Assembly (NCBI GenBank): GCA_021152555.1
Contig: JAGKVE010000008.1
Location: forward strand, 1-64,000
Reading direction: 5' to 3'
From: Bacteroidia bacterium
GTDB taxonomy: Bacteria; Bacteroidota; Bacteroidia; Bacteroidales; Paludibacteraceae
Length of the DNA: 64,000 nt
In this document: positions 1-7,304 of the stretch, piece after piece
Layout of the letters: each line of letters begins with the position of its first letter
Numbering within the stretch: the stretch's first letter is position 1
Program-made: the position numbers and the translations under genes
Notes under the pieces: model-generated
The model's input: only the letters and a program-made list of their open reading frames with translations
Databases searched by the model: none
What the model was told of the DNA's origin: nothing

Positions 1-1
1 T

Positions 2-1144
2 TATCCTCGTAAACTACTTATCGCTGCCCTAAAAAAAGCGCTCAATGCACGCTCCATTAAGATAGTGCATTGGGATAAGTCTGACATCTATGGCCATGTG
101 GACGGGATGATGGCGATAGCTGACGATGGCTCGCTTATTACCGACCTTAGTTGGGAATACCTCAATTTCCTCCGCGTGGGAAATAAGATCTTCATGGCGC
201 AACTCGGTAAACCGTCTGACGCGCCAGCAGTCAAACGCATTCAGGAGGCATTCCCGGACTGTGAGGTTTATCCTATTAAATACGCACAGTCGCTCACGCG
301 ACTTGGGGGAGGTATTCACTGCGCAACTTGGAACACCTTGGAACACGGTCATCAAAATGCAAAGTATTTTAAACCTTCCAAGCGACATCCGTTCAATCCT
401 TTTGATGACGATGCATTCACGGAAGAACGGTTGCGCGCAGTCCTGGAGCACGAATTGAAACGTGAGCTCTTAGAAGATGAGTGGCAGTCAATCAATAAAC
501 CTTTCTACATGTATTGGAATGATTTATATCTCATGGAAAGAAGCTTCTCTCCCAATGACATGTTTGAAGCGATAAAGAAAAATCTGAAATTAAAGAATAG
601 TCCTTATTTTCAAACGGACAAGGAGTTGACTAATGTTGTAGATATTCTTACAACATATATGATGCATGTGCCAAAACTCATTCTTCCGAAGAATACAGAA
701 TATAATCCGAAAAAGGTAAATATCCCGGCGAGAGTTATGCTATTACATTTTAAAGACACCGTTGCAAACCTCACTTCTTTTAAAATTGAGTATGAGCATC
801 TTTTGAAAGGTGTAAAAGATGAATTGGAGTTTACAAAACAGGTCGAGAAAGAAGCTGAAGAAGCAGAAGAACGCAAGGATGGAACGATTTATATTCTCAA
901 TTATCGGAAATTCGATAAGCGGCGTATTAGTCCGTATCGCTACACTATAATCTTCAGTGCTACTTGGAGAAAACACATTCGGATTATCGTTTATGATGAT
1001 TCTCCATTAGAGTACTTTCCGCTTGCTGACTATTTAGAAATGCTTGCCTCAAAAATCAACTTCTATGAAAACTATCGTGAGGGCGACTGTAATTTCAATG
1101 AAAAACCCGATTCAGAAGGAGATGCATCCGATTTACCCTTTTAG
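2..1144 (+). CDS. Agmatine-deiminase-family protein with C-terminal extension (5' end outside window)
   Basis: The frame is open to the left edge, so the start lies outside the window. The first ~130 visible residues match the C-terminal half of the agmatine/peptidylarginine deiminase fold: a GHVDG motif (catalytic His and Asp), then GGGIHC with the nucleophilic Cys, with the usual spacing and the usual 'D..A...IQE.FPD.EV' stretch between. Family enzymes hydrolyse guanidino groups (agmatine to N-carbamoylputrescine) and end about ten residues after the Cys. Here about 240 more residues follow: helical, charged, with a Glu/Lys-rich coiled-coil-like stretch (EFTKQVEKEAEEAEERK), a beta-rich end and an acidic tail. 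I do not recognise this extension. Deiminase assignment is good; substrate and the role of the extra domain are unknown. Confidence 0.75.
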   Translation, partial: YPRKLLIAALKKALNARSIKIVHWDKSDIYGHVDGMMAIADDGSLITDLSWEYLNFLRVGNKIFMAQLGKPSDAPAVKRIQEAFPDCEVYPIKYAQSLTRLGGGIHCATWNTLEHGHQNAKYFKPSKRHPFNPFDDDAFTEERLRAVLEHELKRELLEDEWQSINKPFYMYWNDLYLMERSFSPNDMFEAIKKNLKLKNSPYFQTDKELTNVVDILTTYMMHVPKLILPKNTEYNPKKVNIPARVMLLHFKDTVANLTSFKIEYEHLLKGVKDELEFTKQVEKEAEEAEERKDGTIYILNYRKFDKRRISPYRYTIIFSATWRKHIRIIVYDDSPLEYFPLADYLEMLASKINFYENYREGDCNFNEKPDSEGDASDLPF

Positions 1145-1325
1145 TCTCAAGCCCGAGTACGTCGATGAAATGACTGTCGATGCAGAAACCGAGACCAAAC
1201 ACAAAGCCGGTTGTGTTTGGAAACTGCTTGGCTCTCGCTATACTCAGTCCCAATTGGAAAGATATTGTACTCTATACGGTGTTACTACCGAGCAGGCTCT
1301 GCAATGGAAGAGGTATTGGATGTAA
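1098..1325 (+). CDS. Small hypothetical protein overlapping the deiminase gene
   Basis: This short frame overlaps the last ~47 bp of the deiminase-like gene. An alternative start is the ATG at 1122, directly after an AGAAGGAG sequence. The product has about 75 residues, is polar, and ends in a predicted helix-turn-helix-like stretch (YTQSQLERYCTLYGV...). The overlapping arrangement suggests translational coupling. No family is recognised, and a chance frame cannot be excluded. Confidence 0.35.
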   Translation: MKNPIQKEMHPIYPFSLKPEYVDEMTVDAETETKHKAGCVWKLLGSRYTQSQLERYCTLYGVTTEQALQWKRYWM

Positions 1326-1660
1326 TTGTACCATCTCTGATAGTGTCGCGAGAGTGGCTTGAGAGTGCTGTAATATTAAGCGGCGTTCTATTCCTTATTC
1401 TTAACAATCGTATTCCTTTCGACATCGGTCCAAGATCGTTCCAAATAGCAGACCTTACGCGTATGTTACGCGGAGGTTAGAGGGATGTTGGTATAATGAC
1501 CCAATCTTAATAATCGTACATTTTTCGGGGTGGAAATAGCCTCTTTTTGTCTCGCTCATCGCTCGGTCATCGCTTGGTCATAGCTCGGTTGCGTCTCTTG
1601 TTTGTCCGAATCTTAATAATCGGCAATAACGGGGCATCAGGCAAACTTTTCTGCATTTTG
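1326..1660. other. Intergenic region with 11-bp-period repeat
   Basis: No convincing gene. It holds a short degenerate tandem array around 1549-1592 with units CGCTCGGTCAT, CGCTTGGTCAT and AGCTCGGTTGC (11 bp each). Two copies of a word resembling AATCTTAATAATCG lie at 1503 and near 1610, flanking the array. Confidence 0.5.
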
Positions 1661-1663
1661 GAC

Positions 1664-1694
1664 TTGCATATGTCAGAAAAAAGCAGTAATTTTG
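1664..1694 (+). promoter_or_regulatory. Bacteroidetes-type promoter of the reductase/hydrolase pair
   Basis: -33 TTG at 1664-1666, 20-bp spacer, -7 box TAATTTTG at 1687-1694, followed by CAGTCG. This matches the pattern seen before many genes in the window. Confidence 0.75.
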
Positions 1695-1749
1695 CAGTCG
1701 CAAACGCGAACTTAGGATACCAAGCAGAACATTTTAACACCATAACAAT

Positions 1750-2265
1750 ATGAACATTCTTGTTCTTCAGGGCTCGCCGAGAGCCAAAGGTAACACAGCC
1801 TGGATGGCGGAAGAGTACAAGAACGCAGCAGAGGCTGCAGGTCACAAAGTAACCATCGTCAATGTGGGACACAAGCACATCGCCGGCTGTCTGGCATGCG
1901 AATACTGCCACGGCAAGGGCAACGGCGCGTGCATCCAGAAAGACGACATGCAGGAGCTCTATCCGCTCATGGCGGAGGCGGAAGTGCTGGTCCTCGCTGC
2001 ACCGATCTATTATTTCACGCTCTGCGCACAGATCCAGGCTGCTATCCAGCGTATGTACTGCGTCAATGCACCGGCTAAGGTAAAGAAGATGGCACTTCTC
2101 GTTTCATCTTATTCGCCGAACGTCTATGACGGAGCCAAAGCTGAGTTCCGCGACATCTGCAACTACTGGCACGCAGAGAACACGGGCGTCGTAACCGCCA
2201 AGATTGACGAGCAGAAGACTGACGCTACCAAACAGAAAATCGTTGAGCTGGTTGCCAAACTATGA
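1750..2265 (+). CDS. NADPH-dependent FMN reductase-like flavodoxin-fold protein
   Basis: 171 residues, the usual length for small flavodoxin-fold oxidoreductases. The N-terminus MNILVLQGSPRAKGNT is the FMN phosphate-binding loop. A Cys-rich segment follows (GCLACEYCHGKGNGAC, about residues 46-61) and then 'DDM', the arrangement of iron-sulfur flavoprotein-like NAD(P)H oxidoreductases. 'APIYYF' is the conserved beta-strand near the flavin. It is probably cytoplasmic and uses FMN to reduce an unknown substrate. Its last 4 bp overlap the next gene (ATGA), so the two are translationally coupled. Confidence 0.8.
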   Translation: MNILVLQGSPRAKGNTAWMAEEYKNAAEAAGHKVTIVNVGHKHIAGCLACEYCHGKGNGACIQKDDMQELYPLMAEAEVLVLAAPIYYFTLCAQIQAAIQRMYCVNAPAKVKKMALLVSSYSPNVYDGAKAEFRDICNYWHAENTGVVTAKIDEQKTDATKQKIVELVAKL

Positions 2266-3419
2266 GAACATTCATACCCCTTGCACTCGCGGCTGTACTC
2301 TTTGCCGCCTGTGCGAATACAAATAGAGAAATGGTAAATGCAAATGATTCGTGGGACAAAGTGTTTCCGCTAAGCGAGAAAGTCTCTCACAAAAAGGTAA
2401 GTTTCCCAACCCAGTACGGCATCACGCTTGTTGCGGATTTATACATACCGAAGTCTGTCAGTCCGCAGGACGGTCTGTCAGCAGAGCGGTCTGTCAGTGA
2501 AACGGTCTGTCAGCGTAGCGGTCTTCCGGCTATCGCCGTCTCTGGTCCTTTCGGTGCGACCAAAGAGCAGTCGTCCGGTCTGTATGCCATGAAGATGGCG
2601 GAGCGCGGATTTATTGCGCTGGCTTTTGATCCTTCCTTCACGGGCGAGAGTTCGGGCGAACCCCGTAGAACGGCTTCGCCGGACATCAACACCGAGGATT
2701 TCATGGCGGCGGTGGACTACTTGAGCAAGTTGCCCGAAGTGGACGTCGAGCGTATCGGTGTCATCGGTATCTGCGGTTGGGGCGGCATCGCCCTCAACGC
2801 CGCGGCTGCCGATCCGCGTATCAAGGCGACGGTGGCTTCTACGATGTACGACATGACCCGCGTCAGCGGTAACGGTTATTTCGATTCCGCCGACTCCGAA
2901 GAGGCGCGTCACGAAGCGCGTGTGGCACTCGCATCACAGCGTTTGGCGGACCCGGCGGCGATGGCAGGCGGTGTCGTTGACCCGCTGCCGGACGATGCAC
3001 CGCAGTTCGTCAAGGACTACCACGATTACTACAAGACCGTCCGCGGTTACCACGTCCGTTCCGGCAACTCCAACGACGGCTGGCGTGTCATCGGCACGCA
3101 GGCGTACGCCAACACCCGGTTCCTCTATTACATCAACGAGATCCGTTCGGCGGTACTCGTCATGCACGGCGAGAAAGCCCACAGCCGTTATTTCGGCGAA
3201 GCGGCATACCATTACATGGTGGATGGCAAAGCGGAGGGGTACAAGACTGTCGTGGCTCCTAATCCGTGCCCGCAGAACAAAGAACTGCTCATCATCCCTG
3301 GTGCCTCGCATTGCGACCTCTATGACGGCGGTTTCACAGGCCCTGCCGGAACCGGCGAATCCAAGAACCTCATCCCGTGGGACCGGTTAGCCGCGTTCTT
3401 TACCATGTATCTGAAATAA
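2262..3419 (+). CDS. Lipoprotein alpha/beta hydrolase (dienelactone hydrolase-like)
   Basis: 385 residues. The N-terminus is a lipoprotein signal ending near Cys17 (LFAAC), so it should be anchored in the cell envelope. The core is an alpha/beta hydrolase: 'GLYAMKMAERGF', then IGVIGICGWGG with Cys where most hydrolases have the Ser nucleophile, as in dienelactone hydrolases. Near the C-terminus 'PGASHCDLYDGG' supplies the catalytic His. Substrate unknown. Oddity: residues ~64-88 are encoded by a 16-bp tandem repeat (2451-2523) found in other genes here, probably an insertion in a surface loop. Start chosen at the ATG overlapping the upstream stop. Confidence 0.8.
   Translation: MRTFIPLALAAVLFAACANTNREMVNANDSWDKVFPLSEKVSHKKVSFPTQYGITLVADLYIPKSVSPQDGLSAERSVSETVCQRSGLPAIAVSGPFGATKEQSSGLYAMKMAERGFIALAFDPSFTGESSGEPRRTASPDINTEDFMAAVDYLSKLPEVDVERIGVIGICGWGGIALNAAAADPRIKATVASTMYDMTRVSGNGYFDSADSEEARHEARVALASQRLADPAAMAGGVVDPLPDDAPQFVKDYHDYYKTVRGYHVRSGNSNDGWRVIGTQAYANTRFLYYINEIRSAVLVMHGEKAHSRYFGEAAYHYMVDGKAEGYKTVVAPNPCPQNKELLIIPGASHCDLYDGGFTGPAGTGESKNLIPWDRLAAFFTMYLK
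2451..2523 (+). repeat. 16-bp tandem repeat family A, inside the hydrolase gene
   Basis: Three perfect-length 16-bp units begin at 2471, 2487 and 2503: CGGTCTGTCAGCAGAG, CGGTCTGTCAGTGAAA, CGGTCTGTCAGCGTAG. They are flanked by partial units. Because 16 is not a multiple of 3, consecutive units are read in different frames. The encoded peptide contains RSVSETVCQRSG. Other copies lie at 5411-5476 and 33891-33957. Confidence 0.85.
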
Positions 3420-3464
3420 TATGTTTGCTATCCGCCGCGCGGATAGGCTAAACGGAAGTTTGAT

Positions 3465-3504
3465 AAATTTGGCGTTTCTATAAGGGAAAAAGCGCCAAAT
3501 TTTT
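3465..3504 (+). terminator. Rho-independent terminator after the hydrolase
   Basis: Arms AAATTTGGCG (3465-3474) and CGCCAAATTT (3493-3502), followed by a short T run. A smaller hairpin, TATCCG/CGGATA, lies just upstream at 3430-3446. Confidence 0.65.
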
Positions 3505-3542
3505 CGAATTTACTGTCAAAGACTAAAAAAACACATTGCTGA

Positions 3543-3574
3543 GTTGTCCAAGTCGTGGATTTTGCGTACTTTTG
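3543..3574 (+). promoter_or_regulatory. Promoter of the dehydratase-like gene
   Basis: -7 box TACTTTTG at 3567-3574 followed by CATCG; GTTG at 3543-3546 sits 20 bp upstream as a weak -33. It shows that the shortened downstream gene has its own promoter. Confidence 0.6.
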
Positions 3575-3604
3575 CATCGTATTTAATAAGGTTATTAAAC
3601 AACC

Positions 3605-6175
3605 ATGCAAATCAAAGAACTCATACAGGAAACACATTTTGAGCAGCGGGATGAGGTATGCCCGGGGTGCGCAAACAAATGTCAGGTGCGGTGCTATACG
3701 TTTGCCAACGGGCGGACGTATTTCTCGGGCAACAACTGCGAGAAAGTGTATTCGAACAGAGCGGAGGGCGAGAAGCAGGGCGTGAATATGTTCGAGGAGA
3801 AATACAAAATGCTCTTCAGCCACCATACCTCGCCCCAACCCTCTCCCAAGGAGAGGGGGCTTCTCCCCTTAGGGGAGACGGGAGAGAGGTGTATCGGTAT
3901 ACCGCGCGGTTTGGGCATGTACGAGGATTACCCGTTCTGGCGGACGTTTTTCAATTGCTGCGGAATACGGACCGTGCTGAGCGGCGTGAGCACCAACAGG
4001 CTCTACGAGAAAGGAGTGCGGACCATCGTGGCGGACAATATATGCTTTCCTGCCAAGTTGATGCACGGACATGTGATGGACCTGATACAGAAAGGCGTGG
4101 ACCGGATTTTCTATCCGTGGGTGGTGTATGAGCGCAAGGAGGACGAGGGGGCGAAGAACTCGTTCAACTGCCCGATCGTGAGCGGCTACTCGGATGTGCT
4201 GAAGAGTTCCATCCGTCCGGAAGAGAAATACGGTATTCCGCTGGACGCACCGACTATCTCGTTCAAGGACGAGGAACTGCTGCGGAGTTCGCTCGTGGAG
4301 TATATGAATGGCATGAATATCCCTGCCAATATTGTACAAGCGGCGGTGACGCAGGCTATAGAGGCGCAGAAAGAGTATCTGGACAGTCTGGAGAGGCGTG
4401 ACTTGGCGGTGCTGGAGGCGGCAAAGAAAGAAGGGCGGATGGTTATTCTGTTGGCTGCGCGGCCTTACCATATCGACCCGCTTATCCAGCACAAGATAGC
4501 CGACGCCATAGCTGCGATGGGCATTGATGTGGTGACAGAGAATATCGCTACGCATGCCGGGCAGGGTGTTTATGGCGAGATTAACGCATTGTGCCAGTGG
4601 GCGTACCCGAACAGGATTTTCAAGGCAGCGCATTTTGTGGGCAACAGCGATTACAAGGGCTTGCACATGGTGCAACTGACTTCTTTCGGCTGCGGACCCG
4701 ACGCGTTTATATTGGACGAGGTAAGAGGAATATTAGGGCGCTACGGCAAGAACCTGACCGTGCTGAAGATAGACGATGTGAACAATATCGGGTCGCTGAG
4801 GCTGAGAGTGCGGTCATTAGTAGAAAGTACGAAAGACGGAAGTACGATGTACGAAGGAAGTACGAAGGAGGTTAAAAGTACGAAGCCGTGGACGACGAAG
4901 CCCTTTGAGGTAGAGGACAAGGAGCGGGTGATATTGGCGCCGTATTTTGCGGAAGGGTACAATGAGTTTCTGCCGACTATTTTCAAGTTGGCGGGCTATA
5001 AGATGGTGCCGCTGCCGATGGGTACGCAGGCGGACGCCGAGGAAGGTCTGCGCGTGGCGAACAACGATATTTGCTATCCGGCAACAATCGTAGTGGGAAG
5101 CATTGTGCGTGCGTTGAAGTCGGGCAAATACGATCTGAACAAGACGGCTGTTGCTATTACGCAGACAGGCGGGCAGTGCCGCGCAAGCAATTATTATTCG
5201 CTTATCAAGAACGCACTCGTGGCGGCAGGCATGAGCCAAGTGCCGGTCATCTCCGTGGCTATCGGTACCGACCAGAAAAACAACCAGCCGGGATTCCAGA
5301 TAGAGTGGAGTAAGTTGATCCGACCTACATTGGAAGCATTGTTCTTTGCCGACGCACTCGCCAAACTCTATTATCCGGCTGCAGCCCGTCCTATAAGTCC
5401 AACAGCAAAGCGGTCTTACAGTGAAACGGTCTTGCAGCGAAGCGGTCATACAGCCGAAGGCGGTCCTACTGCAAAGCAGTTGTATGATTATTATTTGGAG
5501 GCAGTGCAGCCGCTGTTGGAGAGACGGGATTACAGAGGAATGCGGCGGATGATGGCGCAGGCAGTGAAGGATTTTGATGCTATTTGTGACCATACGAAAG
5601 AGGTGACGCAGGTCGGTGTGGTAGGTGAGATTTACGTCAAATACAACTCTTTCAGCAACAAGGAGGTCATCAAATGGCTGATAGCGCACGGCGTGGAAGT
5701 GGTGCCGCCGGCTATTACGGGGTTCTTCTCGACCTCTGTTCCCAATGCGTTCATTTTCAAGGACCAGCACATCCGTCTGGACGGTTTGAAACCCTGGCAG
5801 GCATGGCTTGTAAATAAAGTGCTGAGGCACTACGCGCATGTGTATGACAAGATATGCAAGCCGTTCCCGTACTACAGGCCGTTCTCGGATATCATGGATG
5901 TATGGCGTGCGAGCCGGAAAGTAATCAATTCGGCGGCGGATTTCGGCGAGGGATGGTTCCTGCCGGGCGAGATATGCGAGTTAGCCGAAAGCGGCGTGAA
6001 GAAAGTGGTGTCGCTGCAGCCGTTTGGTTGCATCGCCAACCATATCATCAGCAAAGGTATCGAGCGGCGGTACAAGGATCTGTATCCTGATTTGTCGCTG
6101 CTGTTCCTCGATTTCGATGCCGGCACAAGCGAAGCCAATGTAGCCAACAGACTGCACTTTATGTTGGAAAATTAA
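3605..6175 (+). CDS. 2-hydroxyacyl-CoA dehydratase/activase C-terminal module (ATPase half absent)
   Basis: 856 residues. The N-terminus begins at a Cys cluster (CPGCANKC..., about residues 19-26), which in related ~1,400-residue proteins lies after two BadF/BcrA-type ATPase domains. Those domains are missing, and the region upstream is non-coding. A DUF2229-like block follows (GIPRGLGMYEDYPFW..., ~residues 98-215), then 2-hydroxyglutaryl-CoA dehydratase D-type blocks (ARPYHIDPLIQHKI; SFGCGPDAF; later NNDICYPA, TQTGGQCRASNY and SLQPFGCIANHI). Family members use Fe-S clusters for radical acyl-CoA dehydration or its activation. Three repeat-derived insertions interrupt the protein near residues 75-95, 406-428 and 596-624. 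It needs an ATPase partner encoded elsewhere or has another role. Confidence 0.8.
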   Translation: MQIKELIQETHFEQRDEVCPGCANKCQVRCYTFANGRTYFSGNNCEKVYSNRAEGEKQGVNMFEEKYKMLFSHHTSPQPSPKERGLLPLGETGERCIGIPRGLGMYEDYPFWRTFFNCCGIRTVLSGVSTNRLYEKGVRTIVADNICFPAKLMHGHVMDLIQKGVDRIFYPWVVYERKEDEGAKNSFNCPIVSGYSDVLKSSIRPEEKYGIPLDAPTISFKDEELLRSSLVEYMNGMNIPANIVQAAVTQAIEAQKEYLDSLERRDLAVLEAAKKEGRMVILLAARPYHIDPLIQHKIADAIAAMGIDVVTENIATHAGQGVYGEINALCQWAYPNRIFKAAHFVGNSDYKGLHMVQLTSFGCGPDAFILDEVRGILGRYGKNLTVLKIDDVNNIGSLRLRVRSLVESTKDGSTMYEGSTKEVKSTKPWTTKPFEVEDKERVILAPYFAEGYNEFLPTIFKLAGYKMVPLPMGTQADAEEGLRVANNDICYPATIVVGSIVRALKSGKYDLNKTAVAITQTGGQCRASNYYSLIKNALVAAGMSQVPVISVAIGTDQKNNQPGFQIEWSKLIRPTLEALFFADALAKLYYPAAARPISPTAKRSYSETVLQRSGHTAEGGPTAKQLYDYYLEAVQPLLERRDYRGMRRMMAQAVKDFDAICDHTKEVTQVGVVGEIYVKYNSFSNKEVIKWLIAHGVEVVPPAITGFFSTSVPNAFIFKDQHIRLDGLKPWQAWLVNKVLRHYAHVYDKICKPFPYYRPFSDIMDVWRASRKVINSAADFGEGWFLPGEICELAESGVKKVVSLQPFGCIANHIISKGIERRYKDLYPDLSLLFLDFDAGTSEANVANRLHFMLEN
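3826..3890. repeat. GC-rich palindromic repeat inserted in frame
   Basis: Nested inverted repeats: an outer pair ACCTC/GAGGT, inner hairpins CCCTCTCC-GAGAGGG and TCTCCCC-GGGGAGA. In frame it encodes TSPQPSPKERG, a peptide typical of dispersed palindromic elements that enter bacterial coding sequences. It falls between the Cys cluster and the first conserved block. Confidence 0.75.
4821..4886. repeat. AAGTACGAA-type simple repeat in the dehydratase gene
   Basis: Five imperfect copies of AAGTACGAAG at irregular short spacing, encoding a Ser/Thr/Lys-rich stretch (VESTKDGSTMYEGSTKE). It lies between conserved blocks and looks like an inserted linker. Confidence 0.7.
5411..5476 (+). repeat. 16-bp tandem repeat family A, inside the dehydratase gene
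   Basis: Units CGGTCTTACAGTGAAA (5411), CGGTCTTGCAGCGAAG (5427), an 18-bp variant (5443) and CGGTCCTACTGCAAAG (5461). It encodes RSYSETVLQRSG, nearly the peptide encoded by the copy at 2471-2520 in an unrelated protein. Confidence 0.85.
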
Positions 6176-6179
6176 GGAT

Positions 6180-6214
6180 ATATTTGCAAATATCAATTTT
6201 TTGTTGTAATTTTG
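6180..6214 (+). promoter_or_regulatory. tetR promoter with embedded palindrome
   Basis: -33 TTTG at 6183-6186, 20-bp spacer, -7 TAATTTTG at 6207-6214, then CAGCCG. A perfect 14-bp palindrome ATATTTGCAAATAT (6180-6193) covers the -33 box and could be an operator, possibly for autoregulation. Confidence 0.65.
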
Positions 6215-6241
6215 CAGCCGAAATGACTAAATGGCTGCCCA

Positions 6242-6865
6242 ATGAACATGAATGACCAACACATGGAGACACGCATACGCGAGGTGGCGCAAGAGTTGTT
6301 TTTTAAGCAAGGTTATGCAGCTACGTCCACCACTCAAATTGCGCGTGAGGTAGGCTGTACTCAGGCGTTAGTACACTATTATTACCGGACAAAGGAGAAC
6401 CTTTTCCGTCAGATTTTTCTGGAGCAGGTTGAGGCGGCACTAAATGTGGTGGGACGTTCGCTGGCGAGTGAAATGTCATTTGATGATTTCATCCGTTCGG
6501 CGATTTCCATGTATTTTGATGCGCTGATACAAAATCCCCGTTTGCCGTATTTTGTATTGGAAGAGTTGGCAAATAATCCCGAACGGCGCAAATACCTGCG
6601 TGAGCATTTTGTAAAGAAACCGTCTTATGTGCTGCTATACATGCAATTAGAAGGTCGTGTGAAGGCGGAGCAGCAGGCAGGTCGGTTAGCCAAAGTAGAA
6701 CCGTTCGATATTATGATGTCTGTAGCGTCACTGACCGTATTCACGTTTATTTCACTGCCGATGTATCAGGACCTGCTGTCCCGCACAGATGACCAAGTGA
6801 GAGAATTTGTAGAGCATCGAAAAGCAGAGATAACGCGTTTGGTGTTGCAAGGGTTGAGACCGTAG
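6242..6865 (+). CDS. TetR/AcrR-family transcriptional regulator
   Basis: 207 residues, typical for the family. Residues ~10-55 are the TetR helix-turn-helix (VAQELFFKQGYAATSTTQIAREVGCTQALVHYYYRTKENLF). The remainder is an alpha-helical ligand-binding domain with no assignable effector. The -33 box of its promoter carries a 14-bp palindrome, so self-repression is plausible. Neighbouring targets could be the dehydratase-like gene upstream or the envelope operon downstream; the sequence does not decide. Start is the first ATG after the promoter; Met8 is an alternative. Confidence 0.9.
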   Translation: MNMNDQHMETRIREVAQELFFKQGYAATSTTQIAREVGCTQALVHYYYRTKENLFRQIFLEQVEAALNVVGRSLASEMSFDDFIRSAISMYFDALIQNPRLPYFVLEELANNPERRKYLREHFVKKPSYVLLYMQLEGRVKAEQQAGRLAKVEPFDIMMSVASLTVFTFISLPMYQDLLSRTDDQVREFVEHRKAEITRLVLQGLRP

Positions 6866-6886
6866 AGAATGAATTTTGATTATCTC

Positions 6887-6952
6887 TCGATATTGACTCG
6901 ATATTGACTCGATAACGACTCGATAACGACTCGATAACGACTCGATATTGAC
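6887..6952. repeat. Six tandem 11-bp units (TCGATAWYGAC)
   Basis: Six uninterrupted 11-bp units, alternating TCGATATTGAC and TCGATAACGAC, preceded by TGATTATCTC. The same array with the same leader occurs inverted at 49079-49143. No gene lies between 6866 and 7030. Confidence 0.9.
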
Positions 6953-7030
6953 TCGGGTACAATCCAATACATAAAAAGTACGATTTGCATTCGATAAACC
7001 CCGATTGTTAAATGCTAAAAAATAAAAGTT

Positions 7031-7303
7031 ATGCTAAAAGATTTGCTTAAAGTGACCGCAGTGTTTGCGGCCGGCGCAGCAGTAGGTGCTGCAGTGGCTG
7101 TTTTACTGACTCCGAAGACAGGAGAAGAAATGCGTGAACAACTCAAAGACTTGGCGGAAGATGCCAAGAAACGCGCCCAGGACTACTATGCGCAAGTAAA
7201 GGACGAAATAACCGAAAGTCAGAAATCCAAGGCGGAAAGACCAAAATCGAACGCCAAGAGTCAGAAACCGAAAAAAGTAGCAAGCGAACAGAAGGAGGCA
7301 TAA
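7031..7303 (+). CDS. YtxH-domain small membrane protein
   Basis: 90 residues: one N-terminal membrane helix (VFAAGAAVGAAVAVLLTP), a KTGEEMR motif typical of YtxH proteins, then an amphipathic helix and a Lys/Ser-rich tail with repeats of SQKSK/PKSNAKSQKPK. The tail is encoded by simple-sequence DNA like that inserted in other genes here. First gene of a tight operon; the next starts 1 bp after its stop. Envelope stress role inferred from the family only. Confidence 0.75.
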   Translation: MLKDLLKVTAVFAAGAAVGAAVAVLLTPKTGEEMREQLKDLAEDAKKRAQDYYAQVKDEITESQKSKAERPKSNAKSQKPKKVASEQKEA

Positions 7304-7304
7304 T

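Noticed and set aside
1304..1480. A 58-codon plus-strand frame (MEEVLDVIVPSLIV...) overlapping the small gene at 1098-1325
   Set aside because: Hydrophobic and plausible, but no ribosome site, no family, and it ends in the repeat-containing spacer; evidence is too weak.
2478..3311. Long minus-strand frames opposite the hydrolase gene
   Set aside because: Shadows of a GC-rich gene with strong codon bias; no coding signature of their own.
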